From UBA10677 sp045532295 (lineage in GTDB: Bacteria; Bacillota; Clostridia; Christensenellales; Pumilibacteraceae), in assembly GCA_045532295.1 (NCBI GenBank), contig JAZSFP010000002.1, positions 1 through 64,000 of the forward strand: DNA of 64,000 nt. The letters run 5' to 3'. Made by a program: the position numbers and the translations under genes. The notes beneath the pieces were generated by a model, which made no database searches, was not told the DNA's origin, and saw nothing but the letters and a program-made list of their open reading frames with translations. Within the stretch, counting starts at the first letter, position 1; each line of letters begins with the position of its first letter. Of this stretch, positions 8,743 through 15,881 are shown one piece after another.

Positions 8743-9885
8743 ATGGACGAAAAAAACAATACCGTTATTGAAAATTCGGAACAAATCGAAGAAGTTAACA
8801 AAGAACAAAACAACAACGAAAAGACCTCGTCGCCATTTTGGTCGACACTACTCAAAGTTCTTAACTATATCTTTATAGATGGACTTTCGGGTATGGCAAT
8901 CGGACTTTTTGCAACGCTCATTATCGGTACGATTATCGGACAAATAGGCTCGTGGATTACGGGCGAAGTTGGACGGTTCATTAGTGCAATAGGTACTTTT
9001 GCTAAAATGATGATGGGCGCAGGCATAGGCGTTGGTATGGCCTATAAACTCAAAAAAGCCCCGATGGTTTCTATCTCGGCGGCAGTTGCCGGTATGATAG
9101 GCGCTTACGCAAGCAATATCATTAAAGGCTCTACCACTATCGTAGGCGTAGGCGAACCGCTTGGCGCGTTCATCGCCTCGTTCGTAGCGCTCGAGGTCGG
9201 CTCGCTCGTATCAGGCAAGACTAAGGTTGATATTATCGTTACGCCTTTGGTATCCATCCTATCAGGCGCAATCGTAGGTCTTTTAATCGGACCTCCCATC
9301 TCTGCTTTTATGACGGCAGTGGGCGCAATCATTAACGCGAGCGCGCAACAACAACCATTTATTATGGGTATTTTGGTATCCGTTTTAATGGGCATTGCTC
9401 TCACTCTCCCCATCTCTTCAGCCGCTATCGGCGTTTCTCTTGGACTTGAGGGAATCGCAGCAGGCGCAGCCGTTATGGGTTGTTGCTGTCAAATGGTTGG
9501 TTTTGCAGTTATGAGTTTCCGCGAAAACAAATGGAGTGGTCTTATCGCTCAAGGCGTTGGAACGAGTATGTTGCAAATGCCGAACATTATTCGCCACCCT
9601 ATCGTTTGGCTACCATCCATCATAACGAGCGCAATTATGGGCCCCGTTTCCTCTCTTTTAGGTATGACCTCAACCGCAGTTGGCTCGGGCATGGGTACGG
9701 CAGGACTTGTGGGTAACTTCCAAACTTTTGCCTCAATGACCGCGTTAGGCGTTGAGCCTTGGCTCGTTCTTTTAGAAATCGTAGGACTTCAAATTCTTCT
9801 ACCTGCGGTGATTTGTTTGCTCATTAGCGAACTGATGCGTAAATTTAACCTTATTAAATTTGGCGACTTAAAACTCGACCTTTAA
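8743..9885 (+). CDS. PTS transporter subunit IIC-type membrane protein (PF13303-like)
   Basis: A 380-residue polytopic membrane protein resembling the stand-alone PTS_EIIC_2 family, proposed sugar permease subunits or sensors. After a hydrophilic Glu/Asn-rich amino end of about 40 residues come about ten hydrophobic segments rich in Gly and Ala, including MMMGAGIGVGMAYKL and ALTLPISSAAIGVSLGLEG. No EIIA or EIIB domain, and no HPr or EI gene, lies nearby, so phosphotransfer cannot be shown. The ATG at 8743 (MDEKNN) is preferred over an upstream frame because AAAGGAAAG precedes it. It is transcribed alone between two terminators. The family call is fairly sure; the substrate is unknown. Confidence 0.72.
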   Translation: MDEKNNTVIENSEQIEEVNKEQNNNEKTSSPFWSTLLKVLNYIFIDGLSGMAIGLFATLIIGTIIGQIGSWITGEVGRFISAIGTFAKMMMGAGIGVGMAYKLKKAPMVSISAAVAGMIGAYASNIIKGSTTIVGVGEPLGAFIASFVALEVGSLVSGKTKVDIIVTPLVSILSGAIVGLLIGPPISAFMTAVGAIINASAQQQPFIMGILVSVLMGIALTLPISSAAIGVSLGLEGIAAGAAVMGCCCQMVGFAVMSFRENKWSGLIAQGVGTSMLQMPNIIRHPIVWLPSIITSAIMGPVSSLLGMTSTAVGSGMGTAGLVGNFQTFASMTALGVEPWLVLLEIVGLQILLPAVICLLISELMRKFNLIKFGDLKLDL

Positions 9886-9893
9886 TTAAAAAA

Positions 9894-9915
9894 CCTCCGA
9901 TCGTTAGGTCGGAGG
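9894..9915. terminator. Bidirectional terminator
   Basis: Stem CCTCCGA / TCGGAGG with an 8-base loop, flanked by A6 and CTTTTTC, between convergent genes ending at 9885 and 9923. Confidence 0.8.
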
Positions 9916-9922
9916 CTTTTTC

Positions 9923-10762
9923 TTATAATTCAATTCTAACGGGTTTGCGCTTTCTAAAATAATAGATATCGGTAAAACCTATTTTTTTAATCTTTTCCAC
10001 TACTTCGTCAAAGTTGCGCGCTACCGTGCTTGCAGTATGAGCATCGGAGGCGAGGGTTAGCATTTTTCCGCCAAAGTCAAAATAGCGTTTGACTATATCA
10101 AAATCGGGACAAGCCGGGCAAAAGCCGTTGCCATAGTGGTCATCCATAGCGGCGGTATTAATTTCAAGCGCAACTTTTTTGCTTATTGCAAGACGCAAAA
10201 TATCGTCTATTTGCGCTTTGTTTCTACTTAAATTCGCTTTTTGTCCCCACCTTCCTTCGATATATCTTAATGGGCAAGTGAGGTGCGAGAGAATATCCGT
10301 TTCCGTTTTTTCGAGGTTTTCGCCCACTTCATCGAAGTATTTATCCATAAATTCGTCGATACTTCGTTGATCCCAAAAAGAGAACTTTAGAAAGGAAAAG
10401 GGCGCGAGAACGTCACGGAAGCGCACTGCGTGAACGGAACTAATTACCGTGTCGTAATCGCGCATTTCAACGAGTTTTTTAGCAACGTCCAAATGCCAAA
10501 TGCTTTCGCCCATTTCTATTCCCGTGAGAAGTTCAATTTCACCTTCGTAACGAGGACGCACTCTTTCTACTTCGTCTACGGACCTATTTATGGGCGAATA
10601 CACGTCGGTAAGGTGGCAGTATAAAATATCGGCGTGGTCGGTAAAGGCGATTGCTTTAAGATTTTTCTCCATCGCGCGCTTTGCCGCTTTTTCTACCGAA
10701 TAATTCTTGTCCGCATCGTGCGAAAACATAGTATGCGTATGTGTATCAGCAAGTTTAATCAT
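9923..10762 (-). CDS. PHP-domain phosphoesterase (histidinol-phosphatase type)
   Basis: A metal-dependent phosphoesterase of the PHP family, 279 residues. It starts MIKLADTHTHTMFSHDADK, giving the HxH metal ligands at residues 8 and 10, then AIAFTDHAD, ISSVHAV and the late LASDAHTAS motif, all expected of histidinol-phosphatase-type PHP proteins. No other his genes lie nearby, so the substrate need not be histidinol phosphate. The DTHTHT motif requires a start at or before 10762, and the only upstream in-frame ATG falls inside the -35 element. No ribosome site precedes the ATG, and the -10 box ends 7 bases before it, so the message is probably leaderless. Confidence 0.82.
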   Translation of the reverse strand: MIKLADTHTHTMFSHDADKNYSVEKAAKRAMEKNLKAIAFTDHADILYCHLTDVYSPINRSVDEVERVRPRYEGEIELLTGIEMGESIWHLDVAKKLVEMRDYDTVISSVHAVRFRDVLAPFSFLKFSFWDQRSIDEFMDKYFDEVGENLEKTETDILSHLTCPLRYIEGRWGQKANLSRNKAQIDDILRLAISKKVALEINTAAMDDHYGNGFCPACPDFDIVKRYFDFGGKMLTLASDAHTASTVARNFDEVVEKIKKIGFTDIYYFRKRKPVRIEL

Positions 10763-10769
10763 AAGTATT

Positions 10770-10798
10770 ATTATATACTTTACCTTTACTTTTGTCAA
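10770..10798 (-). promoter_or_regulatory. Consensus promoter giving a predicted leaderless transcript
   Basis: Minus-strand TTGACA (10798-10793), 17 bases, TATAAT (10775-10770). The ATG of the PHP gene begins 7 bases after the -10 box, so transcription should start at or within a base of the start codon. Confidence 0.8.
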
Positions 10799-10806
10799 TA
10801 AAAAAC

Positions 10807-10835
10807 TTGACTTTAGTTATTTAAAGGTTTATAAT
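10807..10835 (+). promoter_or_regulatory. Promoter of the unknown membrane protein
   Basis: TTGACT (10807-10812), 17 bases, TATAAT (10830-10835). Its -35 is only 8 bases from the -35 of the divergent PHP promoter, so two polymerases could hardly bind at once. Confidence 0.8.
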
Positions 10836-10865
10836 TTAATCAATAAAACTAAGGAGTTTTGTTAT

Positions 10866-11702
10866 ATGTTCTTTCTTATGATAATAGGCGCAATAGTGGG
10901 TAGTTTTTTGATAATGCTAATACCCGATTACTATGCCGTAGGCATTTACGATATGGGTGGTTTCGATAGATTTTTGCTTGCTCTTTTGGGGCTTGCCCCT
11001 GCCGTAATTATGGTATCTTTGCAATGCGGTAAGTACGATAGAGAGGCCGACCTTGACGAAGGTGGTCCAAAATTTTTAACCGTTACGGCAAGCATAGTTC
11101 TTACTTTAGCAGTCATCTTCATAGAACCCTACGGTCCGCTTTCTTCCGCTATTTCTTTTTACCTTAATATTTTCCCTGCAATCTTCTTCTTTTACGTCCT
11201 CTTATTCGACTGGATTTTCAGAGAAAAGTTAGAGGACCACGAAACATTCCTGCGTATAGGTCCTGCGCTCGTTTGCGGAATTCCACTACTGTTAATTATA
11301 ATAGCCTCCTATATTCTTGCGCCGGAAGGTACTTTACTACCAACCGCTATCCCAGTGCCTATTTCCGATTTTGTTTTACCCCTGCCCGCTCTATTTAGCG
11401 CGCTCGTACTTCTCTTAGTACTTATCGTGCCTACGCACTCTTCCGCTTACTCAAGACCAAGTTCCACTCAATACGCTCCTTCAAGAATTGCCGGTGATTT
11501 TTATCATTGCTCTGATAGGGCTATGGAAAGTTACGTTAAAAAAGTATGCAGAGAATACGGTTACTGGCAATTAGATTTCGTTAGCAATAAAACCATATAT
11601 CTCTACGGCAACCCAGACGTTAACCTGTTTTGGAAATGTATGTATAAATCAACCGGTAACGCGCACTTCGTTGACGACGGTTGGTGGGTAAAAATATCTT
11701 AA
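10866..11702 (+). CDS. Unrecognised multi-pass membrane protein with soluble C-terminal domain
   Basis: No family is recognised. The 278-residue product has about six hydrophobic segments in the first 195 residues: the N-terminal helix, one ending VIMVSLQCG, FLTVTASIVLTLAVIFI, a Phe-rich helix near 105, a Leu/Ile-rich one near 140 and a last near 185. A Ser/Pro-rich linker follows, then an 80-residue soluble end rich in Tyr, Trp and Cys (SYVKKVCREYGYWQLDF, then a WWVKI finish). The ATG at 10866 follows AAGGAG by 8 bases; the open frame extends upstream but across the promoter. It is a single-gene unit divergent from the PHP gene. Confidence 0.8.
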   Translation: MFFLMIIGAIVGSFLIMLIPDYYAVGIYDMGGFDRFLLALLGLAPAVIMVSLQCGKYDREADLDEGGPKFLTVTASIVLTLAVIFIEPYGPLSSAISFYLNIFPAIFFFYVLLFDWIFREKLEDHETFLRIGPALVCGIPLLLIIIASYILAPEGTLLPTAIPVPISDFVLPLPALFSALVLLLVLIVPTHSSAYSRPSSTQYAPSRIAGDFYHCSDRAMESYVKKVCREYGYWQLDFVSNKTIYLYGNPDVNLFWKCMYKSTGNAHFVDDGWWVKIS

Positions 11703-11736
11703 TAATCAGTTATCTATCGTGACAGAGGTCAAAAAT

Positions 11737-11759
11737 AAAGCCACCAAAATGGTGGCTTT
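11737..11759. terminator. Bidirectional terminator
   Basis: Perfect stem AAAGCCACC / GGTGGCTTT with an AAAAT loop between convergent genes ending at 11702 and 11765, with T and A runs on the proper sides. Confidence 0.85.
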
Positions 11760-11764
11760 TAATT

Positions 11765-13213
11765 TTAGCAATTTTGTAAAACTTTGAGGTAGAACTCAAC
11801 CGATTTATAGATTGTATCGAGAGGAACTCTCTCGTCGTTAGAGTGAATAAGCGAACGCTCGTATGTCGAGAGCGCCATTGCTGAAAAACGATATACTCTA
11901 TCGGATATCCTACCATAGTGACGAGAGTCTGAGCAAGCGACCATTAAGTATGGTGAGACGATTGAGCCTTTCCAAGTGCTTGCGATTGCCGAAGATATAA
12001 TATTATAGCCTTCGCAATCGGTCGTAGAAACTCGTGAGGGGTTCATACCGTACGTAACGGACAGTTCGATGCTATCGTCCGCAATCGTTTTTCTTACTCT
12101 TTCCACAGTTCCTTCTACCGTTTCGCCAGGGACGAGGCGGAAGTTTGCTACCATTTTAGCCTCGGGAGGAAGGACGTTACTACCTTTCGAGCCTTGCATT
12201 TGAGTAAACGCGCAAGTAGTGCGCATAAGGGCGTTCATTTCTCCACCCTTGCTTTTTCCAAGCGCGTTAAGGACGGGCTTAAACAACCAAAGGTTTGCAA
12301 ACACCATACGAAGAAGGAACGAAGAGCGTCTGCCGAGAGTGTCAAACATTTTAGCAGCAGGCATTGAAAGATTGAACTTTGCAGGATTATCTTCCATTTT
12401 TACGCAAGCCTTTGAAAGTCTACCTACTGCCGTATGTGGAGGAGGCGAGGACGCGTGTCCGCCTGCGCCTTTAATAGAAAACTCAAGGTCGAGCATACCC
12501 TTTTCCGCAATACCGATTAGAGCGCACGGCTCTTTAACGCCGGGGAAGACTTTTTCAACCACCGCTCCGCCCTCGTCAAGCACGAACGCAGGAGTTATAC
12601 CCTCGTTTGCTAATATGTCAACGATCATCGTTGCGCCAGTGCCTGCGATTTCTTCGTCGCCCGCAAAAGCAAGGTAAATATCGTTTTTGAATTTCTTGCC
12701 CGATTTAAGCAAAGTTTCAGTTGCTTGCATTACCGCGTTGAGCGTTATTTTCGTGTCAAGCGTTCCTCTACCCCACATTACGTCGTCTTCGATAACGCCG
12801 TCGAACGCAGGTTTAGTCCACTCGCTCTCTACCACGGATACCACGTCGTAATGCGCCATAAAGACCGCCGGGGCGTCGTGGTTTTCGCCTTCAATTTTGA
12901 ATAGTAACGCTCTTGCTCCTACCTTTTTGAAGGTGGAGTTTTTAACTATTTCAGGGAAACGAGTTTTAAGGACTTCTTCAAATTTAATGAATTCGTCCTC
13001 GCTCTCTTCCTCTTTCTTTCTTGACGAAACGGTCTTACATTTTATCATTGCCACGAGGTCGTCTACCGCCTTGTCTTTATCAAAGTCGATATCATCGCAG
13101 TTTTTGTAATTTTCTTTAATAGGTTTAAAGGCGAGCGTACGGATAATAATCACGGCAAGGAGTAAAACTACAAGCGCGCCAACTCCTATTAAAAGATATT
13201 GCCACCACTCCAT
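11765..13213 (-). CDS. Membrane-anchored M20 family metallopeptidase (carboxypeptidase S-like)
   Basis: A zinc peptidase of family M20, predicted to cleave small peptides or N-acyl amino acids. The 482 residues begin with one hydrophobic helix (MEWWQYLLIGVGALVVLLLA), as in carboxypeptidase S / PM20D1-type enzymes. The metal site is clear: MAHYDVV near residue 118, GRGTLDTK near 149 and the catalytic AGDEEIAG near 184, with a later GGHASSPP dimerisation-domain motif. The gene starts 1 base after the stop of the membrane protein gene at 13215 and is the last of a three-gene unit with it and DUF5058, which suggests import and hydrolysis of a peptide-like substrate. The orientation of the anchored domain is not settled. 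Confidence 0.88.
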   Translation of the reverse strand: MEWWQYLLIGVGALVVLLLAVIIIRTLAFKPIKENYKNCDDIDFDKDKAVDDLVAMIKCKTVSSRKKEEESEDEFIKFEEVLKTRFPEIVKNSTFKKVGARALLFKIEGENHDAPAVFMAHYDVVSVVESEWTKPAFDGVIEDDVMWGRGTLDTKITLNAVMQATETLLKSGKKFKNDIYLAFAGDEEIAGTGATMIVDILANEGITPAFVLDEGGAVVEKVFPGVKEPCALIGIAEKGMLDLEFSIKGAGGHASSPPPHTAVGRLSKACVKMEDNPAKFNLSMPAAKMFDTLGRRSSFLLRMVFANLWLFKPVLNALGKSKGGEMNALMRTTCAFTQMQGSKGSNVLPPEAKMVANFRLVPGETVEGTVERVRKTIADDSIELSVTYGMNPSRVSTTDCEGYNIISSAIASTWKGSIVSPYLMVACSDSRHYGRISDRVYRFSAMALSTYERSLIHSNDERVPLDTIYKSVEFYLKVLQNC

Positions 13214-13214
13214 T

Positions 13215-13976
13215 TTATTCGTTGTCCTCCTCTACTTTGTCAGAATTTTCCTCTACCGTATCAACTTTTTCGGGAGTTTCTTTCGCGTTGTAGGTAGTCT
13301 CGCCACTCTCTCCAAGCCAACCTTTTTTGTACATAAATCTCGACGCTACGATGGCTACGATTGCACCAACGGGAACCATAATTCCCACTGTTCCTGCGTT
13401 AAGAGCAGGAATTGCAATAAAGAGAATAAGCATTAAAACTACGGGAACGATTGCAATCTTCCAGTTTTTTGAAATGTAAACTACTCCGAGCGCGCCGAAA
13501 AGAGCAGGAAGAATATTCGCAAACGCAGGTTGAAGAACGGGCGCGGAAAGTATGGGAGTTAAGGGAACGATAAGAATAACGCCCACGCAAACGATAAGCG
13601 TAGTTACGATAGAAGAAACTGCCGTTGAAATGGTAGAAATAATATCGCCGTCTTCCGTTCCGCCTTTAACGTTCGCGCTTTCCATACAGTTAAGAGCGCA
13701 AGGCACTTTGAGGTTGGTGAGGTTACCCGTAACGAAACCAAGATACGAACTGCCCGGTCCAAGCATAGGAATATAGGTAAATACTTCGATAATACCTACC
13801 GTCCAAAAGATAGGCGCAACGGAGAGCGTGCCTTTGAGTACGCCCGACCACGAAGGCATAGTACCGAATATAAGTCCCATAACGAAGGGCGAAATAAAGA
13901 TGAGCGCAGCCGCTATCCAGCCCCATAATTTACCATAAAAATGTACGCTTTCGCTATAAGTCATTTTTGCTTTCAT
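13215..13976 (-). CDS. Integral membrane protein, partner of DUF5058
   Basis: A 253-residue protein with about six hydrophobic segments: one near 15-35, one near 55-75, then GIIEVFTYIPMLGPGSSYLGFVTGNLTNLKVP, and later Val/Ile-rich helices with two SKNWKIAIVPVV/SRFMYKKGW basic loops. The last 30 residues are acidic and disordered-looking. Residues GPGSSYLGF and GNLTNLKVPCALNCME look like a conserved re-entrant or substrate region, but I do not recognise a named family. It lies 12 bases after DUF5058 and 1 base before the M20 peptidase gene, so the two membrane proteins probably form one carrier or channel. AGGAGG precedes the ATG. Confidence 0.75.
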   Translation of the reverse strand: MKAKMTYSESVHFYGKLWGWIAAALIFISPFVMGLIFGTMPSWSGVLKGTLSVAPIFWTVGIIEVFTYIPMLGPGSSYLGFVTGNLTNLKVPCALNCMESANVKGGTEDGDIISTISTAVSSIVTTLIVCVGVILIVPLTPILSAPVLQPAFANILPALFGALGVVYISKNWKIAIVPVVLMLILFIAIPALNAGTVGIMVPVGAIVAIVASRFMYKKGWLGESGETTYNAKETPEKVDTVEENSDKVEEDNE

Positions 13977-13988
13977 AGTAGCACCTCC

Positions 13989-14708
13989 TTAGCCCATAAG
14001 TCCCGTAATGGGAATTGCAAGCGCCATACTCACTACCATACAGATAGGAAGGGCGTAGTCGTTGAGCCATTTCCAGTTAAGCAATTTCATAAGCGCGCCA
14101 CAAATTACCATAAGTAACGCGGATATTAGCATTATTACTACGGGAATCCAACCACTCAAACCCGTCGTTACGTCGCAGAAGATAAAGCCAAGGAAGGCGC
14201 TTATCATACCCATAAAGAGCGCGGTTTGGAATATATCGCCCCACTTCTTGTCTTTTTGTTGGAATTTAATCATACCCGTATCCACTTTTTTGCAAAGCGC
14301 GGGAACGAGAATAATCCCCATAATAATACCGAGCATCATTACGGTTGCTACCGTTACGAATTGCTCTGCCGTTACCGTTTCACCAAGCGACGAGCCAACC
14401 GCTTTAAGCGCTGCATCCGCCGCGGTAGTTTCGTAAGTGAGCGAACCGATTACGCTTAAACGGAGCCAAGGAAGTGGCAAACCTAAACTAAACGAGAGCG
14501 TTATTACGCCGATAAAGATTGATATTGCAGGCGCAATAGTAAATAACGCTGATTTTTTTATCGTGCTCGAGATTATTTTTTTATCCATTCCCTTTTCTTT
14601 CGCTCTCTTGATTGCTCTAACCAAGAAGAATATAGACTGCGCCAAAACGAAGGCTATTATAATAGCCACAACGACGAACAGCCAAGGGGAGTTTACGTCA
14701 AATTCCAT
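13989..14708 (-). CDS. DUF5058 family membrane protein
   Basis: A 239-residue membrane protein of the type annotated DUF5058 in Bacillota, function unknown. It has six or so helices: NSPWLFVVVAIIIAFVLAQSIFF at the start, a basic loop (RAIKRAKEKGMDKK), ALFTIAPAISIFIGVITLSFSLGLPLPW, FVTVATVMMLGIIMGIILVPAL and three more. It is first in the unit with the 253-residue membrane protein and the M20 peptidase. GGAGG lies 8 bases before the ATG. No clear promoter is visible in the 60 bases before it, where the pfkA terminator ends. The family assignment is from memory of sequence style and is less certain than its topology. Confidence 0.68.
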   Translation of the reverse strand: MEFDVNSPWLFVVVAIIIAFVLAQSIFFLVRAIKRAKEKGMDKKIISSTIKKSALFTIAPAISIFIGVITLSFSLGLPLPWLRLSVIGSLTYETTAADAALKAVGSSLGETVTAEQFVTVATVMMLGIIMGIILVPALCKKVDTGMIKFQQKDKKWGDIFQTALFMGMISAFLGFIFCDVTTGLSGWIPVVIMLISALLMVICGALMKLLNWKWLNDYALPICMVVSMALAIPITGLMG

Positions 14709-14768
14709 AAATTTTGCCTCCTGTGTTTTTTATCAAAAATCAATTATTTTTGCGATTAAAACTTAAAA

Positions 14769-14792
14769 AAAGGGCGCAGTCGTGCGCCCTTT
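14769..14792 (-). terminator. Terminator of pfkA
   Basis: Perfect stem AAAGGGCGCA / TGCGCCCTTT with a GTCG loop, 4 bases after the pfkA stop, followed by a run of T on the minus strand. Confidence 0.87.
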
Positions 14793-14796
14793 AGTT

Positions 14797-15756
14797 TTAT
14801 CTTGCTACGATGCTTGCAAGTTCGTACAAGTCTTTTCTAAATTTTCTTGGAAGAGAAAGACCTTCGATAATGTCCATATCGAAGACTTCGTTATCCTTGA
14901 TGCCGATAATACGGTTGCCGATACCCTTTTCAAGAAGTTGAACGGCGCGCGCACCAAAGCAAGTTCCAAGGTATCTATCTTGATGCGTTGGAGAACCACC
15001 GCGTTGGATATGACCGAGTACGGAAGACTTAATATCAAGGTTGGTTTTTTCTTTGAGCATTTTAGTAAGATCGTCAGCGTGACCAGCGCCCTCTGCTAAG
15101 ATTACGATACCACTACGCTTTCCGCTTTTTCTAAACTCTTGGAGTTTTTCTACGATTTGCTCGTCGGAAAGTTTAACTTCAGGCACGATAATTACCTCTG
15201 CGCCACCGCCGATACCGGAGTAAAGAGCAAGGTCGCCACAATGTCTACCCATAACTTCAATTATAGAAATACGCTCGTGCGAGGACATAGTGTCGCGAAT
15301 CTTGTCGATTGCGTCGAGTACCGTATTAGTTGCGGTGTCAAAACCAAGCGTATAGTCGGTATAAGCAAGATCGTTATCAATCGTACCGGGGATACCGATA
15401 GTGGGAAAACCTTTCTCACTTAAAACTTTCGCGCCACGGAAAGAGCCGTCGCCACCGATTACGATAAGCCCCTCAATCCCCTCCTCACGAAGATTACTGA
15501 TGCCTTTCTCTTGTCCTTCAACGGTAGTAAATTCAGGGCATCTTGCGGTTCTTAAAATAGTACCGCCACGCTGTATAATATCGGATACGGAACGAAGGTT
15601 CATAGGGATAAATCTCTTTTCAAGCAAACCCGTATAACCTTTCTCAATGCCCACTACCTCCATACCTGCGCTAATCGCGTAACGAACTGCCGCGCGTATC
15701 GCAGCGTTCATACCGGGAGCATCTCCGCCACTTGTAAGTATACCTATTTTCTTCAT
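14797..15756 (-). CDS. pfkA: ATP-dependent 6-phosphofructokinase
   Basis: PfkA makes fructose 1,6-bisphosphate from fructose 6-phosphate, the committed step of glycolysis. The 319-residue length is exactly that of bacterial ATP-PFK. Visible motifs are TSGGDAPGMNAAIR at residues 8-21, the ATP loop GGDGS near 102 (glycine 104 and serine marking the ATP rather than the pyrophosphate type), the catalytic GTIDNDLAYTDYT near 125 and IEVMGRHCGDLAL near 166. It lies downstream of dnaE, a common clostridial neighbourhood, but has its own promoter (15808-15836) and terminator. The ribosome site AGAGGT is modest. Confidence 0.97.
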   Translation of the reverse strand: MKKIGILTSGGDAPGMNAAIRAAVRYAISAGMEVVGIEKGYTGLLEKRFIPMNLRSVSDIIQRGGTILRTARCPEFTTVEGQEKGISNLREEGIEGLIVIGGDGSFRGAKVLSEKGFPTIGIPGTIDNDLAYTDYTLGFDTATNTVLDAIDKIRDTMSSHERISIIEVMGRHCGDLALYSGIGGGAEVIIVPEVKLSDEQIVEKLQEFRKSGKRSGIVILAEGAGHADDLTKMLKEKTNLDIKSSVLGHIQRGGSPTHQDRYLGTCFGARAVQLLEKGIGNRIIGIKDNEVFDMDIIEGLSLPRKFRKDLYELASIVAR

Positions 15757-15807
15757 AAAATTACCTCTCGTCTTCGTGTAGTATAATGTTTAATTCTATT
15801 CCTATAT

Positions 15808-15836
15808 ATTATAGCACGATATCCATTATTTTACAA
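15808..15836 (-). promoter_or_regulatory. Promoter of pfkA
   Basis: Minus-strand TTGTAA (15836-15831), 17 bases, TATAAT (15813-15808), about 50 bases before the ATG. Confidence 0.7.
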
Positions 15837-15856
15837 ACATTTTATTGTTAAAAATT

Positions 15857-15873
15857 AATGATTTTATATCATT
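15857..15873 (-). terminator. Weak AT-rich terminator after dnaE
   Basis: AATGAT / ATCATT with a 5-base loop, followed on the minus strand by AATTTTTAA, 9 bases after the dnaE stop. The stem is short, so read-through into pfkA is likely. Confidence 0.35.
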
Positions 15874-15881
15874 TTTTAGCG

